This document shows, piece after piece, positions 8,141-15,820 of a stretch of DNA of 64,000 bases. Source of the stretch: VRUE01 sp963728045. Its GTDB lineage: Bacteria; Actinomycetota; Thermoleophilia; Solirubrobacterales; 70-9. Each line of letters starts with the position of its first letter. Position 1 is the first letter of the stretch. The stretch covers positions 868,001 through 932,000 of the forward strand of contig CAVSIE010000002.1 in NCBI GenBank assembly GCA_963728045.1, given 5' to 3'. The translations under genes were made by a program, and so were the position numbers. The notes beneath the pieces were generated by a model. That model searched no databases. It had not been told where the DNA came from and saw only the letters and a list, made by a program, of their open reading frames with translations.

Positions 8141-9001
8141 TTGGCGCAGGCCGGAATCGCACTCGCCCTTCTCGCCGCGCTGCTGACGAATCTCGCGTCG
8201 CTGCTGAAGCACCGCGGCTGCCACCGCCTGGAGCCGGTCCGCATCCGGCAGCCGCTCCGCAGCGCCCGGCGGCTCGCCGGGTCGCCATGGTTCGCGGCCG
8301 GCTGGAGCCTCGCGGCGATCGCCTGGCTGATCCACGTCGCGGCGCTCTCGATGGCGCCGATCTCGATCGTGCAGGCGGTGCTCTCCGGCGGCGCAGTGAC
8401 CCTGGCCGTGATGTCTCAGCGGATCTTCGGCGACAAGGTCGAGCCGCGACAGTGGCTGGCGCTGCTCGTCGGCGGCGCGGGCCTCGCCCTGCTCGTCCTC
8501 ACCGTGCCCCACCTGAGCGGTAGCCACTCCGAGTTCTCGCTCGCCGCCATCCTCGGCTTCGAGGGAGGGCTGGCGCTGATCGCGATCGGCCTCGCGCTCG
8601 GCCACCGCTCGGAGCGGCTCGTCGCCCGCCGCGGCCTCCTTCTCGCCGCTCTGGCCGGAACCCTGGTCGCGCTGGCGGGAGTCGCGATCAAGGGCCTGAC
8701 CGGCGCCGACGGAGTCTCGATCGCCGTCATCCTCCCCTGGATCGCGCTCATCGTCGCCTGCGGCGCGCTTGCTCAGTACGCGGTGGTGGCGGCGCTCCAA
8801 GGCGGACAGGCGATCGAGACGATCGGCCTGATGGGATTGGTCGCCAACACGAGCCAGATCGCCGGTGGCATCCTCGTCTTCGACGATCCCCTCTCCGGCA
8901 ACCCGCTTGGGATCGCCCTGCAGGCGACTGCCTTCGGGATGGTCTGCCTCTCGGCCCTGCTCCTGCCGGCGCGCGGCAGCCGGCCGCAACTGGCCACCTA
9001 G
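8141..9001 (+). CDS. DMT-superfamily (EamA-like) membrane transporter
   Basis: A 286-residue integral membrane protein with about nine to ten hydrophobic segments, for example AGIALALLAALLTNLASLLK, SIVQAVLSGGAVTLAVMSQR, WLALLVGGAGLALLVLTV and the last AFGMVCLSALLLP. The two-fold layout and segment lengths fit the drug/metabolite transporter (EamA or DUF/PF05653-like) fold. The substrate is unknown. It starts with TTG at 8141, three bases after the stop of the previous gene, so it belongs to the same transcription unit as the helicase and zinc-ribbon genes. A multiplication of helix-breaking prolines is not seen, and the protein looks complete. Confidence 0.75.
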   Translation: MAQAGIALALLAALLTNLASLLKHRGCHRLEPVRIRQPLRSARRLAGSPWFAAGWSLAAIAWLIHVAALSMAPISIVQAVLSGGAVTLAVMSQRIFGDKVEPRQWLALLVGGAGLALLVLTVPHLSGSHSEFSLAAILGFEGGLALIAIGLALGHRSERLVARRGLLLAALAGTLVALAGVAIKGLTGADGVSIAVILPWIALIVACGALAQYAVVAALQGGQAIETIGLMGLVANTSQIAGGILVFDDPLSGNPLGIALQATAFGMVCLSALLLPARGSRPQLAT

Positions 9002-9033
9002 CGCGCCGGCGTCTTTGAGATACATGTCAGCTG

Positions 9034-10299
9034 ATGCCGACGCCCCGGTCGATCCAGCGCACTTACCTGGCCCTGCTGCTCGGGAACACGCTGGCGGCTT
9101 CGTTCATCTGGGGGATCAACACGATCTTCCTGCTCGACGCCGGCCTCTCGAACCTGGAGGCATTCGCGGCTAACGCCTTCTTCACCGCCGGAATGGTGCT
9201 GTTCGAGGTGCCGACCGGGATCGTCGCCGACACCGTCGGGCGCCGTGCCTCCTATCTGCTCGGCACGGTGACGCTGACCGTGTCGACGCTGCTCTACGTG
9301 CTGCTGTGGCAGGTCGAGGCCCCGTTCTGGCAGTGGGCGGTCGCCTCGATGCTGCTCGGCCTCGGGTTCACGTTCTTCTCCGGCGCGGTCGAAGCCTGGC
9401 TGGTCGACGCGCTCGCCGCGACCGGCTTCAAGGGAGAGCTGGAGTCGGTGCTCGGACGCGGCCAAGTCGTCACCGGGGCGGCGATGCTCACCGGCTCGGT
9501 CGCGGGAGGGATCATCGCCCAGCAGACCAGCCTCGGAGTGCCGTTCGTGCTTCGCGGTCTCGTCCTGATCGTGATGTTCGGGGTCGCCTTCAGGCTCATG
9601 CACGACATCGGGTTCACGCCCGAGAGGGGCGGGCGGCCGCTGGCCGAGATGCGAAAGGTCGCCTCCGCCTCTATCGACTACGGCTGGCGAGTGCCCGCAG
9701 TCAAGTGGCTGATGGTCGAGGCCCTGTTCACTGGCGGCGTCGGGATCTACGCCTTCTACGCCCTGCAGCCATATCTCCTCGAGCTCTACGGCGATCCGCA
9801 GGCCTACTCGATCGCCGGCCTGGTGGCGGCGATCGTCGCCGGCGCGCAGATCGCCGGCGGGGTGGCGGCGCCGCGGATCCGCCGGCTCTTCCACCGCCGT
9901 ACCTCGGCGCTGATCGTGATCGCGGGACTCAGCGCAATGGCGTTGGGCCTGATCGGGATCGTCGAGAGCTTCGCGGCGGTGATCGTGCTGATCGCCGTCT
10001 GGGCCCTGCTGTTCGCGGCCTCGATGCCGATTCGCCAGACCTACCTCAACGGCCTGATCCCCTCGCGGCAGCGAGCGACGATCCTCTCGTTCGACTCGCT
10101 GATGGACTCCAGCGGCGGGGTCTGGGCCCAGCCGGTGCTCGGCCGGGCTGCTGACGTCTGGGGGTATGCGCCGTCCTACCTGATGGGAGCCGGGATCTCA
10201 GTCCTGGCGCTGCCGTGCCTCGCCCTCTCCAGGCGACAAAACGCGACCGCGGACACCGTTGAGATTTCCGACGTGCAAGCCGCTCCGCAACCTGGCTGA
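9034..10299 (+). CDS. MFS transporter
   Basis: A 421-residue major facilitator with 12 predicted helices. The loop between helices 2 and 3 has the MFS signature in the form GIVADTVGRRASYLLG (G-x-x-x-D-x-x-G-R-R). The N-terminus TYLALLLGNTLAASFIWGIN resembles the 'YL' group of multidrug or unknown-substrate MFS proteins. It lies 32 bp after the DMT transporter and before the convergent TetR gene, which may control it as well as the divergent oxidoreductase. Substrate unknown; an efflux role is inferred only from the neighbouring TetR. Confidence 0.82.
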   Translation: MPTPRSIQRTYLALLLGNTLAASFIWGINTIFLLDAGLSNLEAFAANAFFTAGMVLFEVPTGIVADTVGRRASYLLGTVTLTVSTLLYVLLWQVEAPFWQWAVASMLLGLGFTFFSGAVEAWLVDALAATGFKGELESVLGRGQVVTGAAMLTGSVAGGIIAQQTSLGVPFVLRGLVLIVMFGVAFRLMHDIGFTPERGGRPLAEMRKVASASIDYGWRVPAVKWLMVEALFTGGVGIYAFYALQPYLLELYGDPQAYSIAGLVAAIVAGAQIAGGVAAPRIRRLFHRRTSALIVIAGLSAMALGLIGIVESFAAVIVLIAVWALLFAASMPIRQTYLNGLIPSRQRATILSFDSLMDSSGGVWAQPVLGRAADVWGYAPSYLMGAGISVLALPCLALSRRQNATADTVEISDVQAAPQPG

Positions 10300-10305
10300 G
10301 GACGC

Positions 10306-10854
10306 TCACTCGAGCTTCCCGGCGGTCAGTCGCCTCAGGGTGAAGGTGAGCAGTTTGCGCCTGGCGCGCTTGTTGAGCCCCTTGACGAAGGTCCCGTCGA
10401 CCGTCGCCCTGAAGGACTCGACAGCGAGAGACAGCTCGTCGGCGGGGACGTGCTCGCGCAAGACGTTGGAGAGCATTTTCGAGAGCAGCGCATCGAGCTG
10501 CCGGGCGAAACTCGCGACGACCGGCGAGCTGCGGGCGCGGTCGTTCATCGCGGGCCTCAGGCCCGAGAGGGGCTGAAACTGGTCGGTGAACCAGAGGATC
10601 CGCTCCAGCTCCCCCACTTTCTTGGAGGGCTTACGAGCCCCGATCGTCCCCAGCATGCGGTTCATCGTCGCGACGAACAGCTCGTCCTTGGAGGGGAAGT
10701 ACCAGTAGATCGCGTTCTGCGCGAGACCGAGCTCGCGCGCGATCGCCGCGACTGAGAGAGCTTGGTAGCCGCCCTCGCGCAGTCGCCCCTCGGCCACGGT
10801 GAGGATCTCGTCCATCTTGTCGTCGCGGCTCTCCGCCGGGCGCGTTTTGGGCAT
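10306..10854 (-). CDS. TetR-family transcriptional regulator
   Basis: A 182-residue TetR protein. The N-terminal helix-turn-helix reads DEILTVAEGRLREGGYQALS, then AAIARELGLAQNAIYWYFPS, ending in KDELFVA, which is the standard domain. The C-terminal ~120 residues form the ligand-binding part with no recognisable ligand motif. The gene is divergent from the deazaflavin-type oxidoreductase at 10920. Two near-identical 17-bp inverted repeats in the 65-bp gap are the probable autoregulatory operators (separate entry). It is convergent with the MFS transporter. Confidence 0.9.
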   Translation of the reverse strand: MPKTRPAESRDDKMDEILTVAEGRLREGGYQALSVAAIARELGLAQNAIYWYFPSKDELFVATMNRMLGTIGARKPSKKVGELERILWFTDQFQPLSGLRPAMNDRARSSPVVASFARQLDALLSKMLSNVLREHVPADELSLAVESFRATVDGTFVKGLNKRARRKLLTFTLRRLTAGKLE

Positions 10855-10857
10855 TGC

Positions 10858-10905
10858 CTTGACAGCCTCTCAAGAGATTGGGTAAGTTCTTGAGAACCTC
10901 TCAAG
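10858..10905. promoter_or_regulatory. twin TetR operator (two 17-bp inverted repeats)
   Basis: Copy 2 at 10889-10905 is a perfect inverted repeat, CTTGAGA-ACC-TCTCAAG. Copy 1 at 10858-10874 is CTTGACA-GCC-TCTCAAG, with one mismatch in the left arm. The centres are 31 bp apart, about three helical turns, so two dimers could bind on one face. The pair fills the gap between the divergent TetR and oxidoreductase starts. The assignment to this TetR is inference from position. Confidence 0.7.
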
Positions 10906-10919
10906 GATATGTGCCCGAG

Positions 10920-11630
10920 ATGACGTCCGCCCAATTCCTGCAGTCCCTGACCCGATTTCGCCGCGTCCAGCCCAAGGTGGGTCGTGTGCACGCGAGGCTG
11001 CTGCGGCTCAGCCGCGGACGCATCAGGCGCTCCCGCCTCCTCGCCGGCGGCCAGCCAGTGCTGGCGCTGACGACGACCGGACGCCGTTCGGGTACTCCGC
11101 GCACCACAGTGCTCGCCTATGTACGGAGCGCGGATGCCTACGCCGTCGGCGCCCTCAACCTAGGCAGCGACCGCGACCCGGCCTGGCGCCTCAACCTGCG
11201 CGCCGACCCCCGCGCCTGGGTCGAGGTCAATGGAAAGCGGATTCGCGTTGAGGCGCGGGAGGCCAGCGGCACAGAAGCCGAGCGGCTCTGGCAGGCGTTC
11301 ACCGAACGCCTGCCAGCGATCGCCGACTCCCGCGCTCTAGCGCGGCGCGACGTTCCGATGGTGGTGCTCTCCCCCATCCATGCGGCGCATCACGAAACCG
11401 GCGAGCAGGAGGACGGCGATGACGCCGATCAGGGCGCTGCCGATGCCACCCCAGTCGAACATGTCCCGGTCCCCAATCCCAAGCAGCGCCGTGAAGAACG
11501 CCCACCCGACGGCTGCGCCGACCAACCCGAGCACGATCGAGACCAGCCAGGAGCGCGGCCCGCTCATGTGCTCGAAGACGTCGTTGGGAACGATCGCCCT
11601 TCCGATCGCTCCGGCGACCAATCCAAGTAG
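10920..11630 (+). CDS. deazaflavin-dependent nitroreductase-like (DDN) protein with antisense tail
   Basis: The first ~140 residues match the F420-dependent DDN/nitroreductase family: VLALTTTGRRSGTPRTTVLA, NLGSDRDPAWRLNLRADPRA and the closing RRDVPMVVLSPI. Family members of this type end about there (130-150 residues). Here the frame stays open for about 95 more residues, reading an acidic, low-complexity tail that is exactly antisense to the transglycosylase-associated gene at 11337-11645. The tail is therefore probably not a domain but the result of a lost stop. The start could be ATG 10920 or GTG 10911. Expression is likely controlled by the divergent TetR. Confidence 0.75.
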   Translation: MTSAQFLQSLTRFRRVQPKVGRVHARLLRLSRGRIRRSRLLAGGQPVLALTTTGRRSGTPRTTVLAYVRSADAYAVGALNLGSDRDPAWRLNLRADPRAWVEVNGKRIRVEAREASGTEAERLWQAFTERLPAIADSRALARRDVPMVVLSPIHAAHHETGEQEDGDDADQGAADATPVEHVPVPNPKQRREERPPDGCADQPEHDRDQPGARPAHVLEDVVGNDRPSDRSGDQSK

Positions 11631-11645
11631 CAAGGCTCCAATCAT
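11337..11645 (-). CDS. transglycosylase-associated (GlsB/YeaQ/YmgE) membrane protein
   Basis: A 102-residue, three-helix small membrane protein. It shows the family's pattern: MIGALLLGLVAGAIGRAIVP, then SWLVSIVLGLVGAAVGWAFF and ALIGVIAVLLLAGFVMRR. The His-rich tail GGEHHHRN is unusual for the family and may bind metal or be an unselected extension. Homologues are induced by general stress. It lies 15 bp downstream of a DUF4235 gene and is overlapped on the other strand by the 3' end of the DDN frame for about 290 bp. Confidence 0.85.
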   Translation of the reverse strand: MIGALLLGLVAGAIGRAIVPNDVFEHMSGPRSWLVSIVLGLVGAAVGWAFFTALLGIGDRDMFDWGGIGSALIGVIAVLLLAGFVMRRMDGGEHHHRNVAPR

Positions 11646-11660
11646 CGTGACCTCCTCTGT

Positions 11661-11933
11661 TCAGGACTCATCTCTCTCCTCCCCTGGCCACCTTCCGGTC
11701 AGCCGCGCGAAGCCGCCGCGGATGCCGTGGTCGACCAGTCCCTTGGTCAGGCGGAAGATCGCGCCCTCGATCAGCAGGGCCGGGATCAGCTTGGCGTAGC
11801 GGATCTCCCGCTGGTCGGGCTCCGGCGGCTCCTCTTCGTCGAAGAGCGCCCACAGCCGGTCGAACCCCTTCTGGGCGATGAGGCCGGCGAGCAGTCCGGC
11901 GACGATTCCGATCGGGGCGAAGATCAGCTTCAT
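11661..11933 (-). CDS. DUF4235 membrane protein
   Basis: Ninety residues. One hydrophobic segment (LIFAPIGIVAGLLAGLIAQK) is followed by an acidic linker FDEEEPPEPDQRE and a second amphipathic segment KLIPALLIEGAIFRLTKGLV, the layout of DUF4235. Function is unknown in the family; it is common in actinobacteria near stress genes. Its ATG overlaps the stop of the upstream F420-type oxidoreductase (ATGA), so the two are translationally coupled and the oxidoreductase, DUF4235 and GlsB-like genes form one operon. Confidence 0.78.
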   Translation of the reverse strand: MKLIFAPIGIVAGLLAGLIAQKGFDRLWALFDEEEPPEPDQREIRYAKLIPALLIEGAIFRLTKGLVDHGIRGGFARLTGRWPGEERDES

Positions 11934-12886
11934 CGCAGCTCCGGCAGCACCGAGCGCTCGTAGAAATCGAAGAAGCCCTCCTGATCGGGCCCGATCTGGT
12001 GGACGTAGACGTGGTCGTAGCCGGCGTCGACGTATTCCCGGATCGCCTCGAGGTGGCGCTCGGCATCCGGCCCACAGACGACGCTGTCGGCGATGTCCTC
12101 CTCGTCGACCAGCTCGGCGGCCTCTTCGAAGTGGGCGGGCAGGGGCAGCTCGAGGAAGTGGCTGCCGCTGACCGCGGCGTTCGGCCACCACTCGAGCGCT
12201 GTGCGTACGGCTTCCTCCTCGCTCTCCGCCCAGCAGATGTGCAGCTGGCCGTAGGTCGGCTTGCCCTCGCCCCCACCTTCACGGAAGCGCGCCACCGACT
12301 CGGCCTTCGGCGCGGTGCCGATGAGCCCGTCGCCGGCTCTCGCGGCGAGGTCCACCGATCGATTCCCTGCAACCGCGACCAGGATCGGGGGCGGCTCCTC
12401 GGGCAGCGAGTAGATGCGGGCATTCTCGACCCGGTAGTGCTCACCGCGATGGGACGCGAGATCGCCTTCCCAGAGCAGGCGGATGATCTCGATCGCCTCC
12501 TCGAGCCGGGCCTGGCGCTCCCGCACCGGGGGCCAGCGTTCGCCGAGGACGTGCTCGTTGAGGTTCTCGCCGCTGCCGACCCCGAGCGAGAAGCGACCCG
12601 GCAGCAGCGCCGCCGCGGTGGCGGCGGCCTGGGCAACGATCGCCGGGTGGATGCGGAAGGTCGGGCAGGTGACCCCGGTGATCAGCTCGAGACGCTCGGT
12701 CCGCTGCGAGATCGCCCCCAGAACCCCCCAGACGAAGGGGCTGTTGCCCTGCTTGTCGATCCAGGGATGGAAGTGGTCGGAGATCCCGGCGAAGGAGAAG
12801 CCGGCCTGCTCAGCCCGGGCAGCCAGATCGACCAGCGCCTCGGGCCGCTGCTCCTCACTCGAGAGGGTGTAGCCGATCGCCGCCAC
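11930..12886 (-). CDS. F420-dependent LLM-class oxidoreductase (G6PDH-like group)
   Basis: A 318-residue luciferase-like TIM barrel. It begins AIGYTLSSEEQRPEALVDLA, with GISDHFHPWIDKQGNSPFVW and LITGVTCPTFRIHPAIVAQA, all typical for the F420-dependent glucose-6-phosphate dehydrogenase-related group. GVGSGENLNEHVLGERWPP is the usual phosphate/F420 binding segment. The N-terminal His in SDHFHPW matches the catalytic His. Whether the substrate is a sugar phosphate or another alcohol is not decided by sequence. It heads an operon with DUF4235 and GlsB-like genes. Confidence 0.88.
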   Translation of the reverse strand: MAAIGYTLSSEEQRPEALVDLAARAEQAGFSFAGISDHFHPWIDKQGNSPFVWGVLGAISQRTERLELITGVTCPTFRIHPAIVAQAAATAAALLPGRFSLGVGSGENLNEHVLGERWPPVRERQARLEEAIEIIRLLWEGDLASHRGEHYRVENARIYSLPEEPPPILVAVAGNRSVDLAARAGDGLIGTAPKAESVARFREGGGEGKPTYGQLHICWAESEEEAVRTALEWWPNAAVSGSHFLELPLPAHFEEAAELVDEEDIADSVVCGPDAERHLEAIREYVDAGYDHVYVHQIGPDQEGFFDFYERSVLPELR

Positions 12887-13056
12887 GCCGGAGCTAGCCG
12901 TCCACCCTCATGGCTTCAGAAGGACCTTGACCGCGCCGTCGCGCCTCTCTCCAAGCCTTGGCTCTCACGTCTTCGGCAGCTACCCCAGCCCCCAGGGCGG
13001 AAACAGAAAGCTGGGTGGGTTCAGGTCGCGAGCACCGGGGGTACTTGCCGGGGCAG
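12887..13056. other. spacer between F420 enzyme and flavoprotein remnant
   Basis: This gap shows no credible start-to-stop gene on either strand. It holds the upstream region of the F420-dependent gene on its left side. No clear promoter boxes or palindromes stand out. Confidence 0.4.
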
Positions 13057-13155
13057 GTGAAGGCCGTAATCGTCAACTGCACGCTGAAGGCGAGCCCGGA
13101 GCGCTCCAACACCGGCGCGCTTGCCGAGCATCCGATTCCCGCTCCACCCGAATAG
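13057..13155 (+). pseudogene. remnant of NAD(P)H-dependent FMN reductase/flavodoxin-like gene
   Basis: A GTG at 13057 opens a frame beginning VKAVIVNCTLKASPERSN, the typical first beta strand and phosphate-binding loop of NAD(P)H-dependent FMN-reductase/flavodoxin-fold proteins. After 24 family-like residues the frame reads HPIPAPPE and stops at 13155, and the rest of the ~180-residue domain is absent. The 3' end abuts the topoisomerase IB start. It seems to be the scar of a deletion in which the topoisomerase region replaced the reductase body. It could also be a fortuitous short match, but the length and order of the motif make that unlikely. Confidence 0.6.
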
Positions 13156-13158
13156 CCG

Positions 13159-14190
13159 ATGGGCACCGCGAAGCGCCGTGGCAGGCTGCGACGTTCCGAC
13201 TGCTCGGGGGAGGGGATCCGGCGAGGGCGGCGGGGCGGAGGCTTCACCTACCTCGATCCAGGGGGCGAGCGGATCGAGGACGAGGAGACGCTGGAGCGGA
13301 TCCGCGAGCTGGCGATCCCACCGGCCTGGAAGGACGTCTGGATCTGCCCCGATCCGCTCGGTCACATCCAGGCGACCGGGATCGACGCAGCCGGCCGCAA
13401 GCAGTACCTCTACCACTCGCGCTGGCAGCGGCGGCGGGCGGAGCGGAAGTTCGAGGCGGCGCGCGAGTTCGCCGCCGAGCTGCCCGCTCTGCGACGGGCG
13501 GTGGCGCGCAGCCTGAAGCTGGAGGGAATGCCACGCGAGCGTGCGCTCGCCTGCGCCGTGCGGCTGCTCGACCTCGGCTTCTTCCGCGTCGGCGGCGAGG
13601 AGTACGCCGAGACCAACGAGAGCTACGGGGTGGCGACCGTCCTCCGTGAGCACGTCAAGATCAGCGATGGCGAGGTCGTCTTCGACTTCCCGGCCAAGAG
13701 CGGACAACGGCGGGTGCAATCGATCCGCGACAAGGGAGTGCGGCAGGCGATCGAGACGATGCGTCGCCGTCGCGGCGGCCCCGAGGACCTGCTCGCCTTC
13801 CGCGAGGACGGCGCCTGGCGCGACGTTCGCTCCGATGACGTCAACGCCTACATCCAGGAGCACGTCGGCGAGCGGTTCTCGGCCAAGGACTTCCGCACCT
13901 GGCACGGGACCGTGCTCGCCGCGGTCGAGCTGGCCGGCCGGCCGAAGCCACGATCGAAGAACGCGGCCAAGCAGGCGATCCGCGAGGCGGTTGACCAGGT
14001 CGCCGAGGCGCTCGGCAACACACCCGCGGTCTGCCGCAGCTCCTACATCGACCCCCGCGTCCTCGACCGCTTCCGCGACGGCGTCACGATCGACCCCGCG
14101 CGGCCTCGCAACGGGAAGCTCGGGCCGCGGGCAAGGGTAAGGATCGAGCGGGAAGTGCTGGAGCTGGTCTCCTCGGGCGGGCGCGGCTAG
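13159..14190 (+). CDS. DNA topoisomerase IB (poxvirus/bacterial type)
   Basis: A 343-residue type IB topoisomerase. It relaxes supercoils by transient 3'-phosphotyrosine linkage. Visible elements are the N-terminal domain (RIRELAIPPAWKDVWICPDP, GHIQATGIDAAGRKQYLYHS), the catalytic-domain segment LLDLGFFRVGGEEYAETNES, AKDFRTWHGT with the active-site Arg/His region, and the C-terminal SSYIDPRV, whose Tyr (about residue 296) is the nucleophile. Length is normal for bacterial members. The start ATG 13159 follows the flavoprotein remnant by three bases. It stands alone, with a hypothetical gene 65 bp downstream. Confidence 0.92.
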   Translation: MGTAKRRGRLRRSDCSGEGIRRGRRGGGFTYLDPGGERIEDEETLERIRELAIPPAWKDVWICPDPLGHIQATGIDAAGRKQYLYHSRWQRRRAERKFEAAREFAAELPALRRAVARSLKLEGMPRERALACAVRLLDLGFFRVGGEEYAETNESYGVATVLREHVKISDGEVVFDFPAKSGQRRVQSIRDKGVRQAIETMRRRRGGPEDLLAFREDGAWRDVRSDDVNAYIQEHVGERFSAKDFRTWHGTVLAAVELAGRPKPRSKNAAKQAIREAVDQVAEALGNTPAVCRSSYIDPRVLDRFRDGVTIDPARPRNGKLGPRARVRIEREVLELVSSGGRG

Positions 14191-14255
14191 AGCCTGGTTC
14201 GCACCGCGAGGCGGTGGGTAGGAATGAATGAGTTCAGCGAACCCAAAGGAGCTGG

Positions 14256-14765
14256 TTGAGACTCTCGGCGGATCCGGAAAACCTCCTTGCCATTTACCTC
14301 AATGACCACCTGGCCGGCGCCACGGTCGGGGTCGAGCTGGCGCGGCGGTTGCGCGCGAGCAATCAAGGAGACGAGAACTTCGGCGTGCCCTTGGCGGAGA
14401 TCTGCGCCGAGATCGAAGCCGACCGGGCGACGCTCGAGCAGGTGATGGAGCGGCTCGGGATCAGCCGCAACCCGATCAAGCCGTTGGGGGCCTGGGTCGC
14501 TGAGAAGCTGGGCCGCCTGAAGCTGAACGGCCAGCTGCGCGGCTACTCCCCGCTGAGCCGACTGGCTGAGCTGGAGATGCTCTGCATCGGCGTCAACGGG
14601 AAGATGCGGATGTGGACCGCCCTCGATCACACGCTCGGAACGAGTCTGGCCGGCTTCGACTTCAAACAACTGTGCGAACGGGCCATGCGTCAGCGCAGCG
14701 CGATCGAGGAGCTCCACCTCGAGGCCGCCGTCCGTGCTCTGCCTTCCGACGCCCGTTTGTCCTAG
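14256..14765 (+). CDS. conserved helical protein, stop codon at IS insertion point
   Basis: A 169-residue, all-helical protein of unknown function, perhaps ferritin-like in fold (inference from four long amphipathic helices). It starts at TTG 14256, nine bases after an AAGGAG-type ribosome site. The N-terminal part reads ENLLAIYLNDHLAGATVGVE, the middle RLGISRNPIKPLGAWVAEKL. No metal-binding EXXH pattern of ferritins is seen. Its TAG stop (14763-14765) lies inside the six-base target duplication CCTAGC of the IS element, so the insertion happened exactly at the stop codon without changing the protein. Confidence 0.65.
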   Translation: MRLSADPENLLAIYLNDHLAGATVGVELARRLRASNQGDENFGVPLAEICAEIEADRATLEQVMERLGISRNPIKPLGAWVAEKLGRLKLNGQLRGYSPLSRLAELEMLCIGVNGKMRMWTALDHTLGTSLAGFDFKQLCERAMRQRSAIEELHLEAAVRALPSDARLS

Positions 14766-14785
14766 CTGTAGTTCCTGACCACGTT

Positions 14786-14854
14786 GTTCATCCGGGCCTC
14801 CTTGAAGGCTGGGGGTGTCGACCCACCCAGACTCAAGGAGGACACCGGATGAAC
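14786..14854 (+). promoter_or_regulatory. hairpin that hides transposase ribosome site and start codon
   Basis: A long stem spans the transposase leader. The outer arm pairs 14786-14795 with 14845-14854 (10 perfect bp, including the ATG). The next arm pairs 14797-14805 with 14833-14841 (CCTCCTTGA with TCAAGGAGG, which is the ribosome site). Inner CTGGG/CCCAG pairs at 14809-14813 and 14826-14830. In any transcript entering from outside the element, both ribosome site and start codon would be paired, blocking translation from read-through RNA. Confidence 0.7.
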
Positions 14855-15820
14855 CTGCACGGTAATGCCCGTACCTGCCCGAAAAGCAGGCGCCTGCTCG
14901 TAGACCGCCTCGAAGGAGAGTGGTCGCTCACGGAGGCGGCCGAGGCCGCCGGAGTGAGCGAGCGCACCGCCGCCAAGTGGCTCTCGCGCTGGCGAGCCGA
15001 GGGAGAGACGGGCCTACTCGATCGCAGCTCTGCGCCCAAGACACGGCCCACGCAGCTGCCGGCAGACCGCATCAAGGCGATCGAGGCGCTGCGACGCCTG
15101 CGGATGACCGCGGCTGAGATTGCAGAGTGCCTTGGCCTGGCGATCTCGACCGTCTCGCGTTGGCTGGGGCGGATCGGCCTCGGCAAGCTCTCCAGGTTGG
15201 AGCCGGTCGCGGCGCCGAATCGCTACGAGCGAAAGCGCCCGGGCGAGCTGATCCACGTCGACATCAAGAAGCTGGCTCGAATCAGCTCAAAGGGCGCCGG
15301 GCATCGTGTCACCGGCGTTCGAGGCCCCAGCCTTTCGCGTCGCACCGAGAACGGCAAGCAGCGCAACGTCACCGGCTGGGAGTTCATCCACGTCTGCGTC
15401 GATGACGCCACGCGTCTCGCCTACGTCGAGGTGCTCGCCGACGAGCGCGGGCCTACCGCGGCAGGTTTTCTACGTAGGGCGGTTCGCTGGCTTGCCTCGA
15501 TGGGAATCACGGTGGAGCGCGTGATGAGCGACAACGGCGCCTGCTACATCTCAAACGCCCATGCAGAGGCCTGCAGGGAGCTTGGCTTGCGCCATCTGCG
15601 CACGCGTCCCTACAGGCCACAGACCAACGGCAAGGCGGAGCGCTTCATCCAGACGCTCACCCGTCGTTGGGCACACGGTGCGATCTACGGCAGCTCCTCC
15701 GAGCGCAGCGCAGCCCTATCTGGCTGGCTCAGCCACTACAACTTCACCCGACGACACGGCTCTCTCGGCCACAAGCCGCCCGCAGCTCGGCTCGCCGAGC
15801 TGGAACAACGTCATGGGTAA
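14849..15820 (+). CDS. IS481-type transposase (HTH + rve DDE)
   Basis: A 323-residue transposase. The N-terminal helix-turn-helix part is SLTEAAEAAGVSERTAAKWL, followed by a second HTH near LRMTAAEIAECLGLAISTVS. The integrase-like (rve) core has the DDE triad: D in LIHVDIKKLARI, D in VERVMSDNGACY and E in QTNGKAERFIQTL. The C-terminal YNFTRRHGSLGHKPPAARL is typical of the family. The gene ends inside the right terminal repeat. ATG 14849 is preceded by AAGGAGG. Translation is probably restrained by the leader hairpin. Confidence 0.93.
   Translation: MNLHGNARTCPKSRRLLVDRLEGEWSLTEAAEAAGVSERTAAKWLSRWRAEGETGLLDRSSAPKTRPTQLPADRIKAIEALRRLRMTAAEIAECLGLAISTVSRWLGRIGLGKLSRLEPVAAPNRYERKRPGELIHVDIKKLARISSKGAGHRVTGVRGPSLSRRTENGKQRNVTGWEFIHVCVDDATRLAYVEVLADERGPTAAGFLRRAVRWLASMGITVERVMSDNGACYISNAHAEACRELGLRHLRTRPYRPQTNGKAERFIQTLTRRWAHGAIYGSSSERSAALSGWLSHYNFTRRHGSLGHKPPAARLAELEQRHG

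Noticed and set aside
11999..13060. Long plus-strand frame (353 codons)
   Set aside because: Antisense to the F420-dependent oxidoreductase, which is a clear family member. High GC leaves the opposite strand open by chance.
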